64,000 nt of DNA from Cryptomeria japonica (Eukaryota; Streptophyta; Pinopsida; Cupressales; Cupressaceae), in the NCBI RefSeq assembly GCF_030272615.1, contig NW_026729174.1, positions 95,803 through 159,802 of the forward strand, in the 5' to 3' direction. Numbering within the stretch: position 1 is the stretch's first letter; each line of letters begins with the position of its first letter. Shown one piece after another: positions 25,280-36,104 of this stretch. The notes below the pieces were generated by a model. It saw nothing but the letters and a program-made list of their open reading frames with translations. It was not told the origin of the DNA and ran no database searches. The position numbers and the translations under genes are program-made.

Positions 25280-28200
25280 AGTTCCCCTCACTTACTCTAG
25301 TTCTAAGATGTGCACCAAGTGTACTAGCATCTTTGGCGTAATTCGCCACGTCAATTAGTGAGTTTGATCTTTTAAGTATTGTGAGTATGTTTAGAGATGG
25401 TTGATTTATTTGAATATGTTTAGATTAATTATGTGATCCTTGATGTGTGATTTTATAATTAATAATGCTTATTTTAATGCATTTAATTTATTGGCTTTGA
25501 GTATTAAATTATTTGATATTTTATGGTTATTTATTTTGTGTGATTTTAATATTTATTTGTTATTTATTGTTTAATCTTTATTGAGGTTTGATCATTTATT
25601 TGATATTTAATTATTTATTTATTTATTCATTTAATGTTTATAGTTTAATTACTTATTTGGTATTTAATGTTTATTTATTTATTATTGATTTATTGTTTAA
25701 TTAGCATTTATTTATTTATTGTTTATTTTTTAATAGTGCTTATATTTTAATGTTAATTAATATTTATTGGTGGCTTTTAATTTATTTATTGAGCTTTGGT
25801 TATTTTATATTTATTTATTTATTTGGCTTTTATTTTATTAGCCTTTTCAACTTATATTTAATTATTTAATTGGTTTTATTTTAAATGGCCCTTAGATATT
25901 TAATAAGGCATTGTCTTTATTGTTTTTGCATTGGTAATCAATAATTTACAATATCTTATTACATTTCTCTTGTTACTTAGTAAATAATATTTTATATAAT
26001 TTCTGCTACTTCTCTCGTTACAAGAGTAAATGAGTTTATTATATTCCCCACCTACCGTTAAATGCTATTGCTTTGATTATTTTTGAGAATATATTTAATT
26101 TAATTTAATTAAATAGTTAATTTATTTATCATTTATTTAATAGTTTAACTTTCATTTCCTAAGTGGAGTGTATGAACACATTAAATTATAATAATAATAA
26201 TAAAACATTCCCACTTGACCGGATAAATGTATTTTATATTTACTATACCTACTCTTTACTCTCATTGGCTAAATTCAAAATGGGAGAATACATTATAATA
26301 TATGGTGGGTTGGTAAAATATATTCCAAAATGAAATATTTTGATTGGTAGAGATTGAGGTTAGGGTTTTGATTATTGTTTGCTTTTTATTTTCATTCCCG
26401 TGATGTTTTTGGGGTTGGCTATTCTTTGAATTTTTTTCCTGCAAGCATTTTTCCTTTGGTTTTGGATTTACACTTGGATTTTGGCTGGAGCTTGGTTGGA
26501 TTTTGGCTTGTCTTTGTGGGGAGCTCTTCTTCAGCTACATTCCATCACTTCTGGTTGTAGGTTGGAGCTTGAGCCTTTGTATTATTTTTACTTTAATGGC
26601 TTCCCTGTATGCTTTGTGTCTGCACATTGTTTGTAGGAGATGGGTTGAAAATAATATTTATTCAATGGTTTTAATATTTTTTTGGAAATAAATATTTGGG
26701 GAGAAACTTTATATTATATGGTGTTTTTGTATAGTTGCTTCTGAAAAATTTATTTTTGGTTTCTTGAGAATGTCGTTCACAACTCTGTACGCTTCCTGAG
26801 AAATGTTTCTTCCTCTCTGAGAACTTATTTGGTTGTTGGGATGCTTTAGAATCCACTTTCTAAATAGGATTATCCCATGTGTATTTTGTTGGGTTGTTCA
26901 GAGGTTCTGTGAGTCTTTATTCTGGTTTATTTATGTGTTTTACCATGAGAAAAACTTTGATATATTTTTATTTATACTTGGTTAGATTTTATTTATTTAT
27001 GCCCTTTTATTCCTTATTTTTGGGCGACCTTGTTGGTCTTTGTTTCATGAGATTTGGTTAAGTGCATGATTTTATATTTTTGCCGAAAGTTTTCTAAGTT
27101 TTCTGTTAAATTTATGTAATTTGTTGCGTAAACGCGCTAACCTGTTGGGTAAAAATGCTAACGTGTTGGGTAAAAGCGCTAACCTATTGCGCTAACATGT
27201 TGGGTAAATGCGCTAACCTGCTAGGTACATGTTTTTCAAAGCTTTGCAAGTATTTTGATTAATTTTTCTGATTGAATTTTTGTACTAAAGGCTTTATTGA
27301 GGGCTGTTGATATTTTCCAGATTTGGCTTTGATATGTTTTGATGTATTTTGATGGTTTTATGTATATTTACCTCTGCATGTCTTTATGAATGTTTTAAAC
27401 TCTCATGTTGATGAGTAAGTTATATATTTTTTTTTAACACCAGCAAGTGGATTGACCTTGCTGTGATGTTATCTTCTTATTTGATGACAGATTTAATGGC
27501 TTGGTTATGCCTTATATTTATTGGCCAAGAGGCTCATTTTGTTATATTTGATGTTGTTGTAGCCTTGCGTATGTTGCAATAGTATGTGTGGATGTTCTTG
27601 GCTACATATGTATGTTATATTTTCATGTTTTATTATGTTTTATAGTCTCTTGTGATTTATTGTTGGGCCATATTAGGGGGAGTGGGCTTACTTGTGATGA
27701 CCAGAGTCATGAGAGATAGGCTTGCATGAGGTCCCTTGTAAGGATGCATGATGACTAGACCTCATGGCACATTGAAGTTTACCATGATTCATAAATAAAT
27801 GATAACCTAATAATTCATGGGTTGGGTAGCTAGATTCATTAGTAAGATAATAAATTGATTTGAGCCTCATGACTTAGTCCTAGGGAGGATGTTTAATGAT
27901 AAGCATGAGAAGGTCGTGAAGACGATAAGCTAATCTCCCTTAGTCTCTCATAGGTTGAGATGGCTCCACATGTCCATCAGGCTAGTGCCTTATGTTATGA
28001 GGATGACATGTGATGACACTCCACTCCTACATGTGTCCACCTTGATGATTTATGATTATGCATTGTTGGAAGCATTTATGTCTTGTTAAGTTGTATGCCT
28101 CTAGGAGTTTATTTTTGTAGTAATGTGTGGGTTCTTGCATGAGAGTCCTTGTGTGGTTAGTCTCTTTAGTTAGGGTACCATTTTAGGTTTAGAGTGTGTG

Positions 28201-29466
28201 TTGGGACCTTGTGTCATCTCCTAGCACAGAGGGTGGTTGGTGCTTTTTAGCCATTGAGATGTTCTCTTGGACTCTTCGTGTCTGTATATGGATTCTTCTT
28301 CATGATGATTATGGATTTACCTTGTAGCAAATTTATGTAATGAATATAATGGAGTTCCTGTAATGTAATATTCTTAGATGTAGTAGTTGGAAATTAGGAT
28401 TATGTCATAAATTATAATAAGGCATTAGAGATGTAATTGTATTATTGTAAGGATGTGATCCTATGTACCTTGAAATAGAAAGAGAGTTGCAATATGGTTT
28501 AAATGTATTATTTTATGGAATGTTGATGATGTATAATAGAATGTAAAATAAAATTGGGATTAAAAGGTATTGAGGCCTTAGAATATAGCTAATAGGAAAT
28601 GGATTGATTTTTATAGTAATGGAATGTATTTTATGCTAGATTAATAGTAAATGAGTTTTATATGATGGATGGCATGCACTTGTATTAAAAGTAATGGATT
28701 TATAATTCTATATGTTTTCAAGTTAATAAATGAACTCTATGATTGAAGGATTAGTGTGATGTTGTGCTTGCTCATGCTTAAGTAAAGAAATAAGGAAATA
28801 TATTTTATACATTATGAGTAGATAATCATAATAGATGGAATGAGATCATATTAGTATTAAATGCGATTGAAGTAAGTTTAGATGGATTAGTAAAGATGTA
28901 AGTTTAGATGGATTAGTAAAGATGGATTATACCCATGCAATAAGATTGCATTGTCATGGAAAAGGATAAAGAGCATGCAGATAGGGAATGATGTGTTAAA
29001 ACACACTTGGTTTTGGTGCATAAAATGAATGTAGGATTAAGGGGCTGTCTTGCATTTTTAAAAGAAGAAATGCAATATGCTAGTAGAATGATAGAACGTA
29101 ATGCATATCATGACGGATATATAATCTAGTAGGTTGCATATCTCATGATTAGGAAATTAAATATGATGCATTAATCTAAAATGAAATATGTTTGTCGTGT
29201 GAGTGGGATGTCATTATGGAAGTTAAATTATGTAATGATGTTGAAGTACCCTAGGGAAAGATTTATGGTGTTATGTTATTTCCGCTCGTGTTAATTAATG
29301 AAATGTGTAATGATGTATGTTCATAATGGGTAAATGGTTAGTGAATGTAGTTAGATGGAGATGTTATGTGTTACATTAGTTGTTATTAGATGTTAATATT
29401 TTTTTTTATCTCCATTCTAGTATGTTAGATGTTTAGTTTCTCTAGGGTGTTTTGGCAGGCATTACA
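25280..29466 (+). repeat. Element A 5' LTR, left end missing
   Basis: Aligns with 46506-50386; the first ~550 bp (matching 45953-46505) are absent and element C's LTR abuts instead. Contains TTTATT-rich sequence (25500-25900) and a block of short GCGCTAACC repeats. Ends GGCAGGCATTACA. No coding region found; frames up to 62 codons are unremarkable. Confidence 0.85.
27125..27232 (+). repeat. ~21-bp tandem repeat in A 5' LTR
   Basis: Four to five imperfect units of the type GCGCTAACCTGTTGGGTAAA. The same array in the 3' LTR (about 48040-48150) has different unit composition, so it is evolving rapidly. Confidence 0.85.
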
Positions 29467-29535
29467 TTTGGTATCAAAGCCCATGTTTTGGCAGGCATTA
29501 CATTTGGTATCAAAGCCCATTTGGCAGGCATTACA
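29448..29535 (+). repeat. Tandemly duplicated LTR-end/primer-site junction of element A
   Basis: A 36-bp unit (TGTTTTGGCAGGCATTACA followed by TTTGGTATCAAAGCCCA) occurs twice with no difference (29448-29483, 29484-29519). A partial third unit lacking the primer site follows (29520-29535). Two complete primer-binding sites (29469-29483 and 29505-29519) and three copies of the LTR terminus therefore sit in a row. Confidence 0.95.
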
Positions 29536-29741
29536 TTACATTAGTTAAAATGAAGTTCCCTTGAAAATATTTTAACAATTTAGTGTACATATTGTAATTA
29601 ATAGAGTAGGTGCTTCATTTACCTTTTGTGTAATATGTTTATTTCAAATAATTAAAGCATAAGGAGGGAATTTTGTTGTCATTATCTTGCTTGAGCTAGA
29701 AAATATTATAATATGTTTATGTTAAAAGGAAGCTTTTTAAT
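29536..29741 (+). other. Element A internal sequence, left part
   Basis: AT-rich, no coding motif. It ends with TTAAT at 29737-29741, the target duplication of element B. Confidence 0.7.
29737..29741. repeat. Target-site duplication of element B, left (TTAAT)
   Basis: TTAAT precedes the TG of B's left LTR and recurs at 45879-45883 directly after the CA of its right LTR. Confidence 0.85.
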
Positions 29742-30154
29742 TGATGCTCTGCAAAAAGGATTAGAAAATCTGTTCGATGACAACACACACAAGAGTACAA
29801 GAAATAAACGTTAGTGTTAGCAACATAAGATTATCCTAAACAAGCATATCAAGAGAGATATTAAGCATGAAATAGAAAGCATACAAACATAGAATAGATA
29901 AACTATACTCCTCCAAATGCTAATCAAGATGCTCATAGCTGCTCCTCCCTTGTTCCTCTCCTCTTCAAGTTCCACATGAGTGTAGCTCTCAGCTTTTAGC
30001 ACTAGCCATGGATGCCATATGGAGATTCAAGATTGTTGAATATGATAAGAAAATGCTATGCAAGTGTAGATAGTGATGCTATGAAAAAGCTCTATGCTAA
30101 TACCAGTATAACAATAATACTCTAATGCTTCCTTCTTTGCTTGAGGAGAAGGGT

Positions 30155-30166
30155 TCTATTTATAGA
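30155..30166 (-). promoter_or_regulatory. TATA box of element B (3' LTR copy)
   Basis: The minus strand reads TCTATAAATAGA in the element's own orientation, followed by a pyrimidine/purine-mixed leader. It is conserved in the other LTR at 44495-44506. No other TATA of this quality was seen in the LTR. Confidence 0.65.
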
Positions 30167-30770
30167 AGAAATGAGGAAATGAAGGGTTAAGATTAAACAA
30201 TCTTAACAATGGTTAGGATTGAAAGATATTCAATCCATGTGAGACTTTCAACCCAATCCAATGTTGACAATTGTCACCATGAGGAGGCCTGAGAGGAGAG
30301 ATAAGGAGCATTAAATGCTTGAGGGGACATGATGACTACCCTAGTGGTTTGGGTTAGGGTTAGGTTAATGGATATTCCTTTTATCCAAGGGATAAATGAA
30401 TGTGCAAGGGTTAAATGGTTACCTTAGTCAAAGAAATAAATTCTTTGAAGAGACCCATGAGTCAAAAGGATGGTTAAGTTAGAGGAAAATCTCTAACCAA
30501 AGGTAAAAGGTGAGCTAACCATAAATGGTTATGTAAGAGCTTTTAATGGTTTGGAAGACTTTAGAGGTTAACAATTTGAAGACATAAAGCCTTTAATGGT
30601 TATTGAAGACTTTGGAGGTTTTTGAGAAGTGACTTCCTTTTATTTAGGAATGTGACAATGATTAGGATAGGATTAGACTAATTAGAAGGAGTTAGAAGAA
30701 TCTAGAAGGGATTTAGGCATGCAAGTGGATTTTGTAGGAGAATGCAAGTGGGAGGAATTTTGGGATTTTC

Positions 30771-31381
30771 AATTGAAATAAAATCATTTATTTCAATTAA
30801 ATGGTGTAATTTGCATTTGGATAGATATTTAAATAAATATTAATTTATTTAAATGTGAATGTGAATTTTGGATTTTATTTAAATAAATCTTAATTTATTT
30901 ACATGAGAAAAAGGAAGATAAAGCATTAAATGCTTGAAGACTTTTAGGGAAAACCATTAAAGGCTTGAGAAGACTCTAGAAGGAAGCCATCAAGTTTGAA
31001 GACTTTAAGGGAAACCATTAAAGGTTTTAGAAGACTCTAGAAGGAAGCCATTAAGTTTGAAGACTTAAAGGGAAACCATTAAAGGTTTGAGAAGACTCTA
31101 GAAGGAAGCCATTAAGTTTGAAGACTTTAAGGGAAACCATTAAAGGTTTCAAGTGGATGAGGATAAATAGGATTTTAAATAAATAATTTATTTATTTAAA
31201 ATAGTTGTGCAACTTGCATTTGTAGGAAAATGCAAGTGGGTGGAGGATAAAGGTGATTTAAATAAATGTTAATTTATTTAAATGTGAGAGATGCGATTTT
31301 GGGGGATTTAAATAAATATTAATTTATTTAAATGTGAGAGAAGATTTAATTAAACAAATATAATTTATTTATTTAATTAAT
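30771..31381. repeat. Serial A/T palindromes and 62-bp tandem repeat in B LTR
   Basis: Perfect 12-bp-arm palindromes include 30771-30798 (AATTGAAATAAA arms) and 30827-30854 (ATTTAAATAAAT arms); similar ones recur near 30877, 31169, 31256, 31306 and 31343. Between them (about 30931-31150) lie three to four tandem units of about 62 bp around the words AGAAGACTCTAGAAGGAAGCC and GGGAAACCATTAAAGG. The same set is in the 5' LTR (45085-45720). Confidence 0.85.
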
Positions 31382-31561
31382 GGTCTGAATTTGGTTAAGT
31401 GAATTAAATCAAATAAATTGAATAATTTATTTAATTAATAGGAGAAGAGGGTTAAGATGAGTTAATTAAATATTAATTTAATTAATTATTGATTGATGGT
31501 TAAATAATTAAATAAATACTAAATATTCATTTAATTAAGTGGACATATTTATGTGACGACA

Positions 31562-31574
31562 TTTGCCCCTCTTT
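31562..31574 (-). other. Polypurine tract of element B
   Basis: The minus strand reads AAAGAGGGGCAAA directly before the LTR start TGTCGTCACATAAATATG. Confidence 0.85.
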
Positions 31575-31929
31575 GAGACGGTGTGATTTTGTCGCATCGT
31601 TTCAAAGAAAGAAAAATAGGTGTGAAGAAATATGCCCCATAAATGTTAATTTAGTGGGTGGTATGCCCCCTCGAGAGATGAGCCGATTTTTTTTTGAAGA
31701 ATTGGGCGATCTCTTGAAAAAGAATGAGAAGTGGAGGGGAAGTAGAATAAAAGAAATTAGCAATAACGGTGAAAGAATGGAAGAAAACAGAGTGAATACA
31801 GAGAAATGGCAAGCCAATGAGTACCCGTAGGTTATGCAGAAGATACAGTGCAAATGTGTTGTTGTGCTTTTGATTGATACTATATAATTGATCAAATTTG
31901 GTTGGACAATCTGGTGCAATCAGTTTAAT

Positions 31930-32340
31930 TGCCCCGGTCGAGTCAAAGCATGACAGTTGATGTCAGTTGTTCGCTTGGACAGGATAAAGTCTGAGCAAGT
32001 GAATCAAAGTGACCTGATGGTGACTTAAACAATTGATGTAATTGCCTGATGAAGTCAAGGTATTTGAAGCAAAATACACGTTGAGACTTGGACAATTGAT
32101 GTAATTGTCCGATGTGATTGTGTTGGATTGATTGAGCAATTGATAGTGTGTGTGTGTTGTGGGTTGGTTGTGATGAATCATAGCAGCCCCGTTGAGACTA
32201 GGTCATTATGATAAATGCCTGTTGTAGTCTAGGTTTGCCATAATTGATTACTTGTTGAGACCCGAAGATACTTGATCAGAGTATCTGTTGATAGTCTAGG
32301 TGTGTATGAGTCGATGTGCCTGTGTAGACAGAGTAATTGG
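31930..32340. repeat. Array of short hairpins in B 3' region
   Basis: About six or seven successive imperfect units, each a small inverted repeat around a GAT-containing loop: TGACAgttgaTGTCA (31951-31965), CAATTgatgtAATTG (32030-32044) inside GACTT...AAGTC, GTATTTgaagcAAAATAC, GACAATTgatgtAATTGTC, GTCATTatgatAAATG inside AGACTA...TAGTCT, and GATACTtgatcAGAGTATC. The stem sequences differ from unit to unit but keep pairing. Units are joined by GTTGAGAC-like words. Confidence 0.7.
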
Positions 32341-32693
32341 CTTGATTGGGTTGATGGGAGATGATGTAGGGTATGTGATGCTATTTACCAAGATGGGGAG
32401 GGTGAGAGGGGGTTCGATGTTAGATAGAAGAAATGGAGGACCTATGACGCATTACTATGGAAGAAGAGGAAAATAGAGTATCCGTTGTCATTACTATGTA
32501 TGCATGATATGCATCTATTATGAATGTATGGATGGATGGAATGCAACAAAATGCAATATATATACAGATGAGATGGAATGACGATCCATAGTGCTTTTTT
32601 TTTCATCATTGAGCATGGTAGTATCAATCTTGGATGAGGCAGTAGGAACCAATGATGGTGTATTTTATTTTATCTAATTATTTTTGTTTTCAG

Positions 32694-32780
32694 AATTGCC
32701 CCAACGAGACGGTGTAGATGCATACCGAGAACTCTGTTCACATGTTCATAATGCATTGTTGGAGCACTTGATTTGATCTA
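32694..32780 (+). pseudogene. Captured exon-like sequence 1 in element B
   Basis: A T-rich tract and TTTTGTTTTCAG (ending 32693) precede an open frame reading LPQRDGVDAYRELCSHV and onward to a TGA about 28 codons in. It is antisense to B's genes and not a retroelement motif. A related, more damaged copy is at 13207-13395. The source gene is not recognised. Confidence 0.4.
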
Positions 32781-33665
32781 TACATGGTGTGTGAACTGAC
32801 CCTTACCTAGCATCCATCTGTCAATAACTACTTCTGATCAACATAACCTTTACAAAAATATTATTATAGGCACTTAAATCTGTCAGTTTTCGCAGCAGCT
32901 GGGCAGATTGGTTCAAATGGTTCTCAATTTTAATTGCTATTCTAACTTGGAAATTCTGCCCTCTGTTTCATTGCTTTGATGGATGCCCATACCCATTTTG
33001 GCATAGGCGGGGAGAATGCTGGCAAAGGTTGTGGAGTCCACCAAGGAAGTTGCTTGGTGAATGTTACAAAGCTCCCATCTTGGCCAAGGCTGGGAGTGTT
33101 CTGATCAGGTTGGAGACTTGTTTGTTGTATATGGCCAAATAGTGTAACTACCTTTAGAGGAAAGCCATGTTTTCTCCAAGCTTTAAAATATTTTTAAAAG
33201 AGGGATTAAAAATAAATTTGAACAATTATATTTAAAATAAATAAATTTACAATTGTATTTATTATATTTATCAAAATAAATTTTCAATTATATTGAAAGT
33301 AGATATATTGTAAGTATAAATTATATAGATTTAATTTTTAAAATGATGTCTATGTTTTGGGAAAATAATTTTATTTTGTAGTAATTAAATAAATATAAGA
33401 TCAAATATTTTGTTTAATAATTATAAACAAATATGTTAGTATATATATATATTTTTAAATAAAGAATTAATAATAAATAAATGGATAGTTGTATTGAATT
33501 AGATATATTGTGAATTAGATTTTAGATATAATACTAAACAAAATAATTTTATTGTCTACTAATTTAATATTATAAGATTGGAAAATTTTATTTTCTACTA
33601 ATTTAATGTTATTAGATTAGATATTTTTATTATGTTATGGTGTGACAAATTTTCTCGTTGTTTAG

Positions 33666-34022
33666 GCCTCGGTGAACAACTACACCCCTAATAATGACAA
33701 CTTTTTTTGATATTGGTATTGCTTTGTTGAATTTGTGTCAGGCTATGACAGATCCACAAGTTCTCGAGGATATTATTACTATATCTAGCAATGACCCTGA
33801 GAATAACATAGTTCCACCACAAGGAAATGAGACACCTTTATGTATAATAGACTCAACATTTGTGGACTAGCCAGGCTTTTACCGAAGCAATATAGAAGAC
33901 TTTGCAAACAACATCATAAAAAGATATGAAGAGACTCTTGAGGAAGCTATGCAATCAATCTATGATGTACGCTTTGTGCAAGAGTATGAGGTCCAGTTGG
34001 TGCAAGAGACTTCAAAAACAAT
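33666..34022 (+). pseudogene. Captured exon-like sequence 2 in element B
   Basis: Follows an intron-like T-rich stretch ending TTTCTCGTTGTTTAG (33665) and ends at a donor-like AACAAT/GTATGC (34023). The 357-bp frame reads like real protein (for example DNFFDIGIALLNLCQAM and EDFANNIIKRYEETLEEAM), with one stop, TAG at 33868-33870. Opposite strand to B's pol, located between integrase and the 3' LTR where plant retroelements sometimes carry captured host sequence. Function unrecognised; this could also be a chance frame, but the splice-site boundaries argue otherwise. Confidence 0.45.
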
Positions 34023-34229
34023 GTATGCAATTATACTATTCCACATTCTTTTTTTCTAGAATTCTAGATTACATGCACTCACAAATCGTTACACAATTCA
34101 AGCCTCAATTTATGCATCTTATCTATTTACTCAAGCTACAAATTTTCTTCTTGCATACAACACCTTGATCTACACATCTAATCATATCGTTTCTTTGGTT
34201 GTATAGGTCCATAGAATACATTGCATCTC
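34023..34229. other. Element B 3' region next to integrase
   Basis: Short non-coding stretch between the exon-like sequence and the end of the integrase frame; nothing recognised. Confidence 0.5.
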
Positions 34230-35498
34230 TCACAAAACATCATTGAATCGTTTGAGGTGCATGCTGTTGGTCGGATCTGCTAGCAGTTCTGCTTCTGAAG
34301 TAGCCAACTGATATGCCCGGGACCCAAATACAACAATGATAACATATGGACCCAGCCAGTTTGATTCAAACTTTCCCTGATGTTCTCTGTTTGGTTGGTT
34401 ATGAGGATTCTCTCGAAGAACAAGATTACCTACCTCAAATGTACGAGGTCTAACTCGATGATTATCACTTTTGCTCATATGCTACTGATATGCCTTGAGG
34501 TGATTGTATGCATCTTGTCGTTTCTCATCAAGTAGCTCTAAGTCTTGGAGACGGGATACTTTGTATGCTTCATCATCGATGAGATTATGCAAGTAAACCT
34601 TTAGAGATGGTATCTTGACCTCGATAGGTAAGATAGCTTCTGCACCATAGACTAGTGAGTAGGGAGTTGCGCCTGTAGGGGTTCAAATGCTAGTTTGATA
34701 CGCCCATAGTGCTGGATTCAATTGAATGTGCCAATCATGACCGACATCATTGACTGTCTTCTTGAGGATTCTTAATATGTTCTTGTTTGATGCTTCAGCC
34801 TGACCATTGCCTTGTGGGTAATAGGGAGTGGAAAAGCGGTGTTGGATGTGAAATTTCTCATAGAGTTCACAGACATCCTGATTTTTGAAAGGAAGACCAT
34901 TATCTGTGATGATGGACATGGGTATACCATACCGGCAGATGATGTAATTAAGGATGAATGAGGCGATCTACTTGCCGGTGACTTGGGTAAGTGGAACAGA
35001 TTTGATCCACTTTGTGAAGTATTTGGTGGCGGTAATAATAAATTTATGGCCGTTGGATGAAGATGGATGGATTTTACTCACAAGGTCAAGTCCCCATTGG
35101 CAAAAGGGCCATGGTGTTGTGATTGGTTGCAATTCCTATGCCGGTGCATGTATCAAGTATCCATGAACCTGACATTTTTTGCATTTTCTAACAAAGTAAT
35201 AGGAGTCTTTTTCCATAGATGACCAATAGTATCCAACACGTATGATCTTCTTTGCTAGGGAAAGACTGCTTGCGTGAGTTCCACAAATTCCTTCATGTAC
35301 CTCTTCCAAGGCCTTTGTTATCTCATCTTGTTCCATACATCGAAGGAGAGTACCATCAAGACTACGTCGGTATATGGTTTCAGCAATAATGGTATACTGA
35401 GCGAATAGGCGAATGAAGGTTTTACGTTGGTTATTTGATTGGTTAGGAGGAAGTGTGTGATCGTTGAGATAGGTGTAGAACTCACCGTACCATGGGGA
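34230..35498 (-). pseudogene. Element B integrase, broken by stops
   Basis: HHCC zinc region (EVHEGICGTHASS ... CKKCQVHGY, within 35136-35336), then the catalytic core: WGLDLVSKI (first D), IITDNGLPFKNQD (second D) and YYPQGNGQAEASNK (E). The C-terminal GPY/F-like segment is WLGPYVIIVVFGSRAYQLA, ending at 34230. All parts are in one frame but cut by stops at 35136-35138, 34968-34970, 34683-34685 and 34482-34484. No chromodomain follows, as expected for the Tat lineage. Integrase inserts the cDNA; this copy cannot be translated through. Confidence 0.92.
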
Positions 35499-36104
35499 TT
35501 AAAAACCAACAAGGTGACGTATCATCTCAGATTTAGGGATATCATAAGTGGGAATCCAAAGTTGTTCTACCAAGAACTCGTAGCGTGTTGAATTCTTTGG
35601 AAGATCTAGGAGAGATGCGATGGTAGCCATAGTGTTAGTAGCTCGATTCTGATCTCTGGGTACTTGCTCAAATGTGATAGTAGTGAACACTGTTTTTAAT
35701 TTGTCCACCATTTTTTTGTACGACATGAGTTTGTCATCCTTGGTCTAATATTCATCTGTTACTTGTCGAATGACCAGTTGGGAGTCGCCATATACTTGTA
35801 GTTCTTGTAACTTCCATTGTATGGCTAGCCTGAGTCATGTGATCAAGGCCTCATATTCAGCTATGTTGTTTTTGCATGGAAATGTGAGCCTGTAAGACTT
35901 CGGGATGTTGTCACCTTGAGGTGTGATAAACAAAATTCCCGCCCCCGAGCCATGCCTAGTGTATGAACCATCCAAGTATAGTTTCCATGGTTGTGCTATT
36001 GTGATCATGAATATCTTTTCATCTGGAAAATTGGAAATGAGAGGATGATCGCTTATGAGGGGAGCATCGGCCAACTGATTTGGAAAAACTTGACCCTTGA
36101 TAGC
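35499..36104 (-). pseudogene. Element B second RNase H (Tat-type aRNH), broken
   Basis: Begins with WKLYLDGSYTRHGSGAGILF (first aspartate in LDGS), then NNIAEYEALI (glutamate) and QVYGDSQLVIRQV (aspartate), the order of an archaeal-type RNase H. Lying between the retroviral-type RNase H and integrase is a lineage trait of Tat elements. In frame with RT and integrase; stops at 35835-35837 and 35745-35747 break it, and 35499-35501 separates it from integrase. Confidence 0.85.

Larger units (their letters stand above)
29742..31561 (-). repeat. Element B 3' LTR
   Basis: TGATGCTCTG...GTGACGACA, 1820 bp. It is 23 bp longer than the other LTR; the difference is at about 30723-30750, between two GCAAGTGG direct repeats, as expected of a slippage deletion in the 5' LTR. 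It carries a TATA box, a tandem repeat and a series of A/T palindromes. Confidence 0.92.

Noticed and set aside
27125-27232. CRISPR-like array in LTR A
   Set aside because: Imperfect adjoining units with no unique spacers.
35318-35512. Separate 64-codon minus-strand gene
   Set aside because: Out-of-frame reading of element B's pol; the true frame continues through here with stops only.
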